Source of the DNA: Ahaetulla prasina
Taxonomy: Eukaryota > Chordata > Lepidosauria > Squamata > Colubridae
Reading direction: 5' to 3'
DNA: 64,000 nucleotides
NCBI RefSeq assembly: GCF_028640845.1
Contig: NC_080539.1
Coordinates: 194,875,436-194,939,435, forward strand
How positions within the stretch are numbered: the stretch's first letter is position 1; every line of letters begins with the position of its first letter. Below the pieces are notes generated by a model. The model saw nothing but the letters and a program-made list of their open reading frames with translations, had not been told where the DNA came from and ran no database searches. The translations under genes and the position numbers were made by a program. Shown piece after piece: positions 1 to 10,429 of this stretch.

Positions 1-1040
1 AACTACAATCTTGAAAGAAGAAATAAACTGTTTCTAAGAAAGTGACCTCTTAACTTCATTCAGGAGATTCCAGAGTAGTTGCCTTCAAATTCCAGAAGAA
101 TTGACTAAACTTCATTTTCAAAATGTATTTCATCACATCTTTAAGGCTAGATTTGGGGCACTGTTTTAGCCATCTTGTTGGACAACAGAGGCAGGAGGCA
201 TGCATAGCCTTGTTGACATTCTTCAGGCTTTCAAATGAGCTGAAGAGCATTCCAAAAGACGTTCCTTAAGGATTACTATTCTGTTCCATGTCAAATTTCT
301 TTTGGAGCGTCTTATTCCTCATGCTGTTTAAAATCTATATAAAGTCATCATGGTATATGAATTGTCATCATCATGCACCAGGGAATACATGTCTGATTGA
401 AGCAAAAAAGGAGCCCCCTTCAGTGGCTTCCCCCTTGCCAAGAGGAAGCTGGGTAGTTTCCTATCAGTCTTGCTTCCAGTAGCAAGGAAGTTTAAAAGTT
501 TACCTTTAAACAAGTTAAATGCTTATTTTTATTCATACATTCATTCATCCATTCATCTATCCATTTGGATAGCCACCCATCTCAAACCAGTGACTGTAAG
601 CAACAATCATTTGCCTTAAATGCAACTGTGGGATATAATGTAAATTAGCAGTCTCTTATTCAAAATGAAGTTGTCCAGTTCCAAGAAATTGTTTACACTT
701 TTAACATGGAAATTATTTGAATCTCCTTAAATCATTGCTATTCTCCCCTGAGAAATATGAACTTTTATTTAAAATCAAAATGGTATCCTATACATAAACC
801 ATACACATCATTGTTAGTTTCATTTACTAACCAACATATATATTTATGCATTCTAAAAAAATGAATATTCATACAACCAGCTTCTATTACAGAGTAAGAA
901 GTAGTAGCCAAGGTTGACCTAAATGGGAATGGCACTGTCTTTATTTGTTCCTGCACATATATTATTCTCCACAAATTCAATTCTAATTTTGTCACATTAT
1001 AAAAAATCATGCACTGTAACAAAATTAACAAAATTGGATG
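1..1040. other. Intronic stretch of PIKFYVE without recognised genes
   Basis: AT-rich sequence downstream (in gene sense) of the PIKFYVE exon at 1782-1937. I looked on the minus strand for the next PIKFYVE coding exon and did not find it, so it should lie to the left of the window. The open frames here resemble nothing I know. A short degenerate (ATTC)n run is visible at about 530-565. Confidence 0.5.
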
Positions 1041-1044
1041 GAAA

Positions 1045-1270
1045 CTAATCAAGGAGGTAACCTAGAACTAAGGAGAAATTTTTTAACAGTGACAACAATT
1101 AACGAGTGGAACAGCTTGTCTTCAGAGATTATGGGTGCTTCATCCCTGGAAGCTTTTAAGAAGAGACTAGACAGCCACTTGTCTGAAATGGCATAGAGTC
1201 TCCTGCTTGAGCAGGGGGATGGATTAGAAGACCTCCAAGGTCCTTTCCAACTCTGTTATTATGTTATTAA
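1045..1270 (+). repeat. CR1-type LINE 3' end fragment
   Basis: The stretch from about 1045 to 1270 reads like the 3' terminal part of a reptile/bird CR1 LINE. It has the 'tggaagcttttaagaagag' block, then 'gacctccaaggtcctttcc', then a short repeated tail 'ctgttattatgttatt'. No open frame survives. It lies inside a PIKFYVE intron. The family call rests on recognition only. Confidence 0.6.
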
Positions 1271-1485
1271 TCAGGATATTGTAGGAGATGAGGAGCCTGG
1301 TGGCGGGGTCAAAAACAGAATCAGCCTAAAATTCCTAATCACAAATGTATTAAATCCAACCCTTGAATTCCATTGATTCTCATTTATCTACCAGCAGGTG
1401 CTAACTTTTAATGGGGAATATTCCTGTGCATAGGCATGAGCAAGAAAGAGTTGTCTTGCAGTAAGTTGGGTAGCAAACAAATGTA

Positions 1486-1490
<5 letters not shown>

Positions 1491-1524
<34 letters not shown>
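1491..1524. repeat. (CAGA)n microsatellite
   Basis: About eight tandem copies of the tetranucleotide cagA in an intron of PIKFYVE. Read in the minus frame this gives an artificial CLSV repeat protein, which is not a gene. Confidence 0.9.
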
Positions 1525-1526
<2 letters not shown>

Positions 1527-1781
1527 TACCTGCTTAATTGGAACTTCACCTGTGGTCTTTCAAAACTGGTCTTTTGCACCTGACAGATATCTGTATAAGC
1601 TTCCCTGTGTGTTAGATTTTTCTCAGCTAACAATTCTCTATTCTATAGTTTAAAAATAAGTATTTTTCAAGTACTGAATTACAGGTCTCCTGAAAGGTAC
1701 ATGTAGAATGAATGTTTGAAAATTTTTGGAGGCGGATTAAAGTTTATAAAAGAGGCTCCTTTTCAAGCTCAGATCTCTTAC

Positions 1782-1937
1782 CTAATGATGTAGAAGATCG
1801 TCGCTGTAGCTCCCCAGCAGGTTGTGTTTTTTTGTAAGCTACGGGGGATGACCGCAATGACTGTGACCTTGAGGAATGTTCTGGGCTTGACCAATTTGCA
1901 TTCAGTATCTGCTGATGATCCCCCTGCCCAATCTCTG
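1782..1937 (-). CDS. PIKFYVE: PIKFYVE, second coding exon
   Basis: The minus-strand frame reads AEIGQGDHQQ, then a serine-rich segment with SRSQSLRSS and YKKTQ, and ends ELQRRSSTSLG. This follows the N-terminal linker of vertebrate PIKfyve (EGGQGEQQ, SRTQSVRS, YKK, EELQRRSS). The exon ends at a good donor, G|GTAAGAG (last base 1782). The only AG acceptor that keeps frame with the upstream exon's canonical donor is just before 1937, giving a K-A-E junction. This exon precedes the FYVE domain, which is not in the window. PIKfyve makes PI(3,5)P2 on endosomes. The match to the family is clear; the exact acceptor is less certain, because other AGs lie 2 and 4 bases upstream. Confidence 0.87.
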
Positions 1938-2925
1938 CTCTCTCAACAGAGGGTGCAAGTCGTCCATCATCTAGAAAGGGCAAATTATTAGACAGTGAAA
2001 AAGCTATATTTTTTACTAGTCTGAAAGATAACAAGTTCTCTTTAATTTTTAAATACAACTGGTTGTCTTCAACATTTTATATAGAGGTCTATATTTTTTA
2101 TCCTGCAGCCAAGGCCAAATTTACTCTCCAGTTGATTTGATGGCAATTAAGAAATAAAGTAGATATCTTTATAATAAAGTAGAGATTTACAAGGATTTAA
2201 GATACACATTTTGCTTATAAGCCCCTCCATGGGAAAAATGTACCTGATTTTGAGGTTGTTTTTACAGTTCTTAAAGGGAATAAAATGGTGCATTAAACCT
2301 CTTCAAGTTTAAACCATTCATTTTGCTTGTTCAAGCATTACAAACTGTCCCCAGAGAAAAGAATAAAACATTTAGTTCTATTCAAAGAGCTTCAGAAACT
2401 GCAAAAGAGTGCTGGGAGGGTCATAACTGGTTCTGAATCTATGTACTGAGAAAGTGGGCAAGCCAGATGGTAGCATTACCTTCTTCAAACTCAAATATAT
2501 CTCAGCCAGTTAAAAATTATAATTCAAACTCAACATATGGCAGAGGAATATAATGGGATACTAAGCAAAAAATACCATAAAGGTCACAACATAATTTAGA
2601 AGAGTTGGGAAATTTTACAGTTGTTTACTTGACAGATCGTTTACGGCTGAGAAAGCTCTGCCATATATTGCCATACTACATTTGATGGTCAGGTATTGAC
2701 CTCAAGGACTGATTTGATACATGTGGAAAAAATAGATTCTTCGTATTTACAAATGAAGGAATTAAAAATCAATACTTTCAATTAAAACTGAATCTGGAAA
2801 TTAGAAAACATGGGCACAAAGTGTTTGTATCATACAGTATTTGATCTATGCATGTATTAATTTAGTGAACAAAAAAATAAAAAGGGGGAGGAAGCAGAAA
2901 AAGATCAGGATCAGTCTGCTATCTT
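1938..2925. other. PIKFYVE intron sequence, nothing recognised
   Basis: AT-rich intron between the two PIKFYVE coding exons. I see no exon-like frames with splice signals and no clear repeat before the hAT-like element at about 2926. Confidence 0.5.
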
Positions 2926-3344
2926 CACAATCTACACCCGGGAGCCAAATCTGGCCTGCAGGGTGCATAGATCTAGCCCACAGGGCTGACCTAGAAACAG
3001 CAAAGGACCGACCCGCAGTGCTTCTGCCACCAAAAATGGGCTCCTGAGCACCGTTTTCAGCTGCCACAGCCTCCTGCAATCCTCTGCCAGTGAAAACAGA
3101 GCTTGGGAGGGCTGTCCTCTCGAGCTCCGTTTTCACTGGCAGAGGGTTGCAGGAGGCTGTTGCAGCCGAAAACGGAGCTTGGGAGCCCATTTTCGCTGGC
3201 AGAGCGCTCAAGCCAATACAGGCACCCCAACATGAGTGATGTCAAGCTGGCCATGCCCACTCTGGTCACACCCACCCTGGCCCCCTGAGGTCAAACACAA
3301 CCCTGATTTGGCCCTCAATGAAATCAAGTTTGACACCCCTGATC
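2926..3344 (-). mobile_element. hAT-like non-autonomous element, degraded at one end
   Basis: The right end is 'gaaatcaagtttgacacccctg', the reverse complement of the start of the better copy at 8614-8968 (CAGGGGTGTCAAACTC). The interior shares 'tctggcctgcagggtgcatagatctagccc' -type blocks and 'gaaacagcaaaggac' with it. It also holds several internal copies of a GC-rich 'tttccactggcagag' block in both orientations. The left terminal repeat is diverged. It lies in a PIKFYVE intron. Confidence 0.65.
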
Positions 3345-3489
3345 TACATTGTTGAACACCACATGTTTGACTTAGCATCACAGACTCAAACAAAATCATC
3401 AGTCTGATGTTGGCTAATTTCAATATAATTACAGTTAATGTGATGTTGACCTCATTCTGCACACTTTCAGGCTTCAGAAGCAGCCACGT

Positions 3490-4157
3490 GAATTTAGAGT
3501 GCAGCAAACTCAGTAAGCTCAAACTGCCCAAGGAGCTGCTGATCCAATTCTACAGAGGAATTATTGAGTCTGTCATTTGCACCTCTATAACTGTCTGGTT
3601 CGGTTCTGCAACCCAACAAGAAAAACACAGACTTCAGAGGATAATTAGAACTGCAGAAAAAATAATTGCTACCAACTTGCCTTCCATTGAGGACCTGTAT
3701 ACTGCACGAATCAAGAAGAGGGCCGTGAAAATATTTGCAGATCCCTCGCATCCTGGACATAAACTGTTTCAACTCCTACCCTCAAAACGACGCTATAGAG
3801 CACTGCACACCAGAACAACTAGACACAAGAACAGTTTTTTCCCGAAGGCCATCACTCTGCTAAACAAATAATTTCCTCAACACTGTCAGACTATTTACTG
3901 AATCTGCACTACTATTAATCGTTTCATAGTTCCCATCACCAATCTCTTTCCACTTATGACTGTATGACTATAACTTGTTGCTGGCAATCCTTATGATTTA
4001 TATTGATATATTGATCATCAATTGTGTTGTAAATGTTGTACCTTGATGAACGTATCTTTTCTTTTATGTACACTGAGAGCATATGCACCAAGACAAATTC
4101 CTTGTGTGTCCAATCACACTTGGCCAATAAAAAATTCTATTCTATTCTATTCTATTC
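3490..4157 (+). mobile_element. CR1/L3-type LINE, 3' end with (ATTCT)n tail
   Basis: The plus-strand frame from about 3510 to 3871 encodes the C-terminal end of a CR1/L3-class ORF2 ([20 protein letters not shown] through to [11 protein letters not shown]). A 3' UTR follows, ending 'ccaatcacacttggccaataaa' and then the pentamer tail ATTCT repeated about four times. It closely matches 55965-56615 in the same window, so both are copies of one family. It is 5'-truncated and sits in a PIKFYVE intron. Confidence 0.85.
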
Positions 4158-4338
4158 AAAACTTCCCACCACTTCTTCCAGAGAAGAGAAAGAAAAGAGG
4201 AACATAGAAGTCTGGGGCTTAGGCGCTAGTAGTATTTCAACAGCTCTGGAAGTCACCAAATAGAGGGAGGCTGATTTAGAATCACAAGCCCTCTTTCATA
4301 ATGAAGAAATGAAACCACGAAACATAATTTGCACGTAC

Positions 4339-4510
4339 CCTTAGTGAAGCGAAAAAGATTTACAAAAGAACTGTATGCAGATTTAAATGGAGGCTCATCC
4401 TGGTCAGGAGTCAAAGGTTTGAAGTGCGTAAGGTGAGATGGGCTGCCAGGAGAGTAAGGCAAATCATTCACAGATTCCAGTGTGGGAAACGTTTTGTCAT
4501 CTGTAGCCAT
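4339..4510 (-). CDS. PIKFYVE: PIKFYVE, start-codon exon
   Basis: The minus-strand ATG at 4508-4510 opens 57 codons beginning MATDDKTFPTLESVNDLP and running through SPSHLTHFKPLTPDQDEPPF and SSFVNLFRFTK. This is almost the mammalian PIKfyve N-terminus residue for residue. The exon ends one base into the next codon at AAG G|GTACGTGC. PIKfyve is the FYVE-domain phosphoinositide 5-kinase that turns PI3P into PI(3,5)P2 on endosomes and lysosomes. This N-terminal part is a flexible linker with no catalytic motif. The promoter lies about 17 kb upstream, head to head with IDH1. Confidence 0.95.
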
Positions 4511-6050
4511 TTCATGAATCCTAAGAAAAATGAAAATGCATTTACTATTTCACTCATTCACTTTAATAAAAGTCAGATCATCGTTTACATTTTAGAAACT
4601 CCTTGAAGTCACAGCTATGAAAGTCCAAAGGTATTTGGCTTTTATGAATCTACAATATTATAAGAAAGAATTCAAACAATCTTTGCCATCTTCCTATCAA
4701 AAGAGAAAAAAACCAATCCAAGTGCACCATTACATGTGGAAGGTTAATGACACATACACAGTATAAAAAGGAGTCAGCAACCTCTAATGAGACTGGAAGA
4801 GAGAAGATAATAAAAACTAGATTGTTAGCTTTTGCCTGTGAAGGGCACAATAAAATTAATTTTTATACTGTAGCAGCTGGTGTTAACATCAATAGAGAGG
4901 AAGGTCCAGAGTCCCAGTAATAAAGTCAAATTTAGAAGTACTTGGCAACCACTAGAAAAGTCCCCCACTGTATTATCAGATGCTACATCCTGGTGTACTT
5001 TCAAATGTTTTATTTGTACCGTGCTGATTATAATACTAAAAAGCCATATTGAAATAAGAATACTAAATGGCACAGAATAAACTCCCAAATAAAGTACTGT
5101 TCAACTTTTAAAAGTTGTATTAAAGGAGCACATCTTACCAGCAGACGTATTGCATAGAGAGCAAGGAAATAATGTACCAATCATAAACAAACTGAATAAA
5201 ATGAATAGATGGAATAACATGGATAATGGCCTACGTAACTATTTACTTTGAAGCAAAGTATGAGACCCACATAATCTAGGCTAGCGATTTGGAAATGGAT
5301 ATTGTCAGTTTGAAAAAAAAGTTCTAAAAATCCACTTGGTAATAATCTAAATTAAATCTGTCCTGAGTCACTTTGAAACAAAACAGGCAGCAAGTAAAAT
5401 AAATAAAAAAATGATCAATCAATCAATCGGATTAGGCAAGACAGCAACATTAGACAAAACCTGGATTTAAATCAGACTGAATGCATATGAGTATATTTTT
5501 GGGATTATATAGAGAACAGAACTTTACTTTTTTATAACAAATATTAGTAAAAACAAAAACAAAAACAGATAAGGAGAAAAAAACCCCAAAAGGAATATGT
5601 ACAGAAATTCTTGAGGGATTGATATTAGAACTGGGCAGTGCTTCAGATTCAAAAGCAAAATGCATTTCCAATCATGTGGTGTCCATAAAACCAGCTTCTG
5701 TCTGTGAGCCCTAAAACCAAAGACATCTTTTCCTGAGACTGCAGCAGCTGTGGAAAACAACCAAAATCCGAGAAAAAGGCATAGCTGCTTTAAGAAACTG
5801 TATCTTTCTGGCCGCTTCCAAATGTAATTAATGCACAGAAAATATACTTTAATCTTCTACTAATTTATAATAGCAAACTTACAATGAACAGAAAACATGA
5901 ATTAGTTTCCTTAAAATTATATGCATTTCATTACCATGTTGCCAGCAAAGATGGTAGTATTTATCAGTTTTATTATAAACCTCCAGCACAGTCTACAAAG
6001 ATGTCAATTAATGCTCAACATTAAATGGCATAATAATGTACATTAGATTG
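4511..6050. other. PIKFYVE intron 1, part
   Basis: AT-rich intron. The open frames are short and without family resemblance. I recognise no complete repeat and no exon. Confidence 0.5.
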
Positions 6051-6985
6051 GGAAATCAAAAGAGATTCTAGATCTTCATTTTTGTCCAATTTTATTTGCA
6101 TTCCTCCAATTTTATTTTCTAATTGCTGGTTTGACTGGGCAATTTCTTGCACCTCCTCCTCCAACCCCTCCAGTCTTTTTGCCAAACCTTGAAAAGCCAT
6201 CGAAATATCTTCTCTTATTTTTTTATTATTCTCTTTCATTTTTTCTCTTATCTTCTCATTATTTTCCATCAACTCCTTAAATCTCTCTTCAAACATTTTT
6301 CCTTGCTCTTTAAGCATATCTTCCAAAGCTACTTCAGATCCCCTTCTGCCAGCAGTCTTAGGTGGTTTTATAGCCATTTCAGTTTTAAAAAGTCACAAAA
6401 TTTAAGTTTAAAACTTTTCTTTTCCCTTTTAAGTATAGAAGAGCTCAGTTCGTTACAATCCACAAATAACGTTTCTTAGTTACACAGCCAGCTTCCACTT
6501 TCACTTCACTTCACTTTCACTTCCTCTCAGACGCCATTTTAAGCAGTCAGTTAAGGCAAAAAATTTTTTTCCACTTTTTAAAGGGTAGAAGTCAGGAAAT
6601 CAAAAATACTTGCAATCCAATAATTATTCACTCGCGTTTATTCCGTCTGCATGTAGAAATCCACAGAGAAAAATCGATTGGGCAGAGATGGACACTTTCT
6701 TCTTTTCCTGCATTTGCAGGAGCGTGCTGAAGTTCGGAGCTCGGCAGGATTTCAGTGGGACTCAACCCTCCGGGGCTCTGCTTAACAAAGCCAAGCCCCT
6801 GGGGAGATCTACCACTCTCCCGCCACTCTGTCCTCTCCCTTTTTCCCAGGGAGAGAAATTGAAGCCGGCTAGCAACTGATTTTCACTGTTTCGCCGGCTT
6901 TTACGAAGTTTCAGCACAGACCGCCTTGTTTAGGTGCCCAGCGAGGAAAGTGGCGCCACCGAAAACCCGGAAATCAAAAGAGATT
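6051..6985 (-). mobile_element. L1-like 5' fragment with ORF1 start, flanked by a 17-bp direct repeat
   Basis: On the minus strand, from 6968 leftward, there is a GC-rich leader of about 590 bases. An open frame follows from 6377 to 6021, starting MAIKPPKTAGRRGSEVALED and continuing into a long Glu/Lys/Asn-rich coiled coil, as in L1 ORF1. The 17-mer ggaaatcaaaagagatt occurs exactly at 6051-6067 and 6969-6985, as expected of a target-site duplication. The insert stops inside ORF1 and has no poly(A) at its 3' end, the reverse of the usual 5' truncation. The ORF1 family assignment is by coiled-coil character and context only. Confidence 0.65.
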
Positions 6986-8605
6986 TTAGAAGAAGGCAAC
7001 AGCAAACTACTTCCACATCATCAAAAAAGCCACTATACACGGATATATCCATGAAGTCACCAGGAGTCAAATTCAAGTGCGAGGAGGCTTTATCTTTACC
7101 TTTCAATCTGCAAATAATTACTATAATTAGAAGTCACAACTCCATATATAAACTTTCACTGAATTGAAAAGATGGGCATCTGGCCAGTTTTTGATTCCAT
7201 GAGCAAAACTGAAACCATAGTACAACGTACTATTGTAAAGGAAGCTCTTCTCATTAATGATCTCTATCAGATTCCAATTCAGTCCATTTTAGGAATAGAA
7301 ATGAATAGCTGCTATAACCATTTTTATTTCTGTGTCAAGAGTCTGGGAATAAAATTGCAGCATAATCTCAAAAAGTGTCAACGTAGTATGCTTTTTGGCT
7401 AAGGATATGCCAATATGCCAGACGAAGGATGGAAGTTTTTACATTTCCCTAGGGTATTATTTTATGGTCTATTATTTTTATGGTCTATTATTAAACAGCC
7501 TCTTGGATTTTAAATACTAATCTGCCAAATATGAAATCAGGCTGAAACTTGAGATCACTCTTCTGCAAAATCTGTTCACTTCAATAGAAATAAATATCCC
7601 ACTAATAATCAAACGAAAAGGTTTTGTCTTGTCACACCTCAAACCGATTATATCCATCCATGTACTTAAAATGTGGATGATTAAGAAATGGCCAAAGATA
7701 AGGATGCACTATTTACTCCCCAGCATGTTTCTTCAGGTAGAACACTCATACCAGTGCTCAATAGAGGAAAATGTACAATAATGGCTGTTTGGCTAATAGG
7801 AACTTAAAGCCATAGGCAACAAGTAATTCAATTCTTTCCAGCCAAATTCTGATTGGAATTCTTTATAAGTCTTTAGACAGGGTTCTAAAGCTCTATTTAA
7901 AGTAAGGCTTTTAATGAGCTTATTAGTGCCGATCTAGGATGGCCATTTCTTCACAAGACTGAAGCTTTTAATTTATTGGATTAGAAAATTCTTTCCTTTC
8001 ATTGTAGGAACAAGAAGTACTGCTCAAGTGATCAAAGAGTCCTTCCCTAACCCCTAAATTGCCACATAATCTTCCACTGCAATTCTGACATCATCGGGAT
8101 CATAGTCTCTGTATATTGATTATTTTTCCCTCCCCCAAAGCAAACGCTTCATGGTGTAATTTTTTTTCCCCTCCATGGTGCTGGCTGGATATTCACCAAG
8201 AATGTGATAGGTTAACAGTGAATTTCTCAGCAATTTGGCTGGCAGGCGGCCTCAGAAGTAAGAGGTGAGCTAAGGTCTCAATGAGATTGCCGTTGGATGG
8301 CCTTTTACTTGCCAATGCTACAGTGTTCCCTAATTCATCAAGGAGCTCTAGGAAATGAAGCAGCACAAATAATCAAGTGAGGGTTGGTAAAAAGGACCAA
8401 AAGTGAATCTACTCTATACTTGGACCTATATACTTACAGTGCTGATAATGGAGATGAGACATCACTACTTCTCTCATAATACATTAGTACGCTATCAGAT
8501 GGTGGCCTTGTTTCAGATGATGAATTCCTTCTCAAGGAGAGAAAGCCAGTAGATCAACCTGTATTTTTTGCCAATTCAATCATTCAAATTATTAAACTCG
8601 GCAGA
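6986..8605. other. PIKFYVE intron 1, no recognised features
   Basis: No exon-like frames with splice sites. A short imperfect tandem 'tatggtctattatttt' is present at about 7460-7493. Otherwise I recognise nothing. Confidence 0.5.
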
Positions 8606-8613
8606 GGCTAGTA

Positions 8614-8968
8614 CAGGGGTGTCAAACTCAATTTCATTGAGGGCTACACCAGGGTTGTTTTTGACCTCCGGGGGGGAGCGAAATGGGTGTGGCCAGGGTG
8701 GACATAACCAGCTCAAGGTCACTTGTGTCAGGGCCACCTGTAGTGGCCTGAGCACTCTGCTCCATTTTCAGATGCGATGGCTTCCTGCAACCCTCTGCCA
8801 GGGAAAATGGAGCTAGGGAGGACCCACGTGCGGCCCTCCTAACCTCTGTTTTCGGTGGCAGAGGCATTGCGGGCCAGTCCTTCACTGTTTCCAGGGCAGC
8901 CCTGTGGGTCAGATCCAAACACCCCCCGGGCCGGATCTGGCCCCCGGGCCTTGAGTTTGACACTCCTG
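8614..8968. mobile_element. hAT-type MITE, 355 bp, with 8-bp target duplication
   Basis: The termini are CAGGGGTGTCAAACTCAA and TTGAGTTTGACACTCCTG, an imperfect inverted repeat. The flanking octamers are ggctagta (8606-8613) and gggtagta (8969-8976), which differ at one base and are the size expected for hAT insertion. The interior has no transposase. Related, more degraded pieces are at 2926-3344 and 46889-46975. Confidence 0.8.
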
Positions 8969-8976
8969 GGGTAGTA

Positions 8977-9983
8977 CATCAAGCCACATTATCTGGAATT
9001 CCTTTAGTCTGCAGATTCTGAGGAAATTGACAAGAATGCATTCTGGCATGTTCACTGTCATTTGTGGACTTTATCCGTATCTCTCTTGGCTCATCTGTGG
9101 GATAAGGGTTAACTGCATTAACTGATTAACTGCATCCAGTGGATGGTCAGTGCTTCTTTCTGGGAGAGATTGAGGCTGATAGGCTTGAATAAGGTTACAA
9201 TGTGCCTTCCTTCCTAAATTTAATCCCTGGATTCAACTGGTTTATATCCAGAGATTCCAAGGAGCCAGTCTACACACCAGTTCCTTGGTCTTTCCTATAG
9301 TCTTCAGCTTCCCTTTTACAGAAATATCTTCAGTTAACCATAACTTCCCCAGAAGTTTAAAAAAAAACAAACACTAGCAGATTTTTCCAGGAGGATAACC
9401 TTGGACAAGTTGACTTTAGTTGGATAGTTATAAAGTATTAGAAGTCAAAACTAGCATGTTAAATTACATTGCTAGATAACATCCCAGGTCTACTCCAAAA
9501 AGGATGCTTGTTTTTGGGACTGGGCCACGTGACCTAGGAACACAGCAGTTTGCTTTTCTTCCCGAATGCAATCTGAGGAGCTTCCAGAAGGAGAGCTACA
9601 GTAAAAGATTGAGCAATTGGTTGGCGGTGAGGAGGATCATACAGATCCTTGTGGAATGGCAAAGCATATGGGATGGGAGGCATGGAGAGCTGCTCCTCCT
9701 AGAGAATGAAATATTTTGGGGAATATTAAGAGGCAGGATAGAATATTTCCCCTAAAGGAGAAGAGGAAAAAAATCTTAACAAAAGCAGAAAGCAGCCCCA
9801 GTCTTCCTGCCACAGGAAAACAGCTTCAAGCAGAAGCTTGAAGAGGCTGGTCTTTTGGAATGGAGATTTTGTATCCATTCAGAAAGACTGGGTCAATCTA
9901 TTCATAAGCAGAGTTAGGCAAATCAGGGCTGGCAAGATTAGCTCAGACAAACAAAACACCTAGAATTTGTATTTCCTCTTTTG
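8977..9983. other. PIKFYVE intron 1, mostly unrecognised
   Basis: No host exon recognised. The 3' part, from about 9760, may be the U3 region of the LTR described at 10103-10293, but I could not fix a left boundary. Confidence 0.4.
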
Positions 9984-10102
9984 CTGTAGAGCCAGCCATG
10001 ACCCCTACATGACCCTATAGGAATCTGGCAAGAGCCATTAAAATATTAAAGGACACATTCTTACACAGGAACAGGCATCTCAATGACAAAGCCCAAAGAA
10101 TG

Positions 10103-10293
10103 TATAAAAGCCCACCTATTCTCAACCCCATTTTGTCAGCCACCCCAGGAACTTGCTGCTGTCACTGAAGTTTCTGGCATCCAAATAAACAGAGATCTTC
10201 TTTCCTGCAGCCAGCCTCCATTTTATTTCCAGCTTGGAACTGGACCGGATTTCTCTCCTTGCTTGGAACTGGACCGGATTTTTCTTCCAACAG
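10103..10293 (+). mobile_element. Probable solo LTR, 3' part (ERV)
   Basis: A TATA box (TATAAA, 10103-10108) lies 81 bases before a polyadenylation signal (AATAAA, 10184-10189). A U5-like stretch follows, ending TTCCAACA at 10293. The order and spacing are those of a retroviral LTR core. The last bases 'gatttttcttccaaca' resemble the end of the LTRs at 12404 and 15873 (read on minus: 'gatatttcttccaaca'), suggesting a related family in the opposite orientation. Within U5 the block ttggaactggaccggattt occurs twice in tandem. The left boundary and target duplication were not found. Confidence 0.5.
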
Positions 10294-10359
10294 AGGGAAA
10301 TAGGGAAGAGGGTGCTGCAGTCTCTGCAGTTAAAACTGGACCTTAAATAGTTTTTGGGG

Positions 10360-10425
10360 TGTTGTCTTAACTTCAGATGGTCACTAAGTGACCAGTCATA
10401 AATCCAAGGACTACCTATAATCTGG
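10360..10425. repeat. Fragment of the 'caggtagtcc' MITE family
   Basis: The sequence 'gatggtcactaagtgaccag' followed by 'ccaaggactacctataa' matches one end of the inverted-repeat element seen complete at 24882-25258 and 39852-40259. Confidence 0.6.
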
Positions 10426-10429
10426 CTTG

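Noticed and set aside
1491..1524. Possible CRISPR-like or minisatellite array
   Set aside because: It is a plain tetranucleotide repeat without spacers, in a vertebrate intron.
1388..1633. Minus-strand frame with CLSVCLSVCLSV
   Set aside because: It is the translated (CAGA)n microsatellite.
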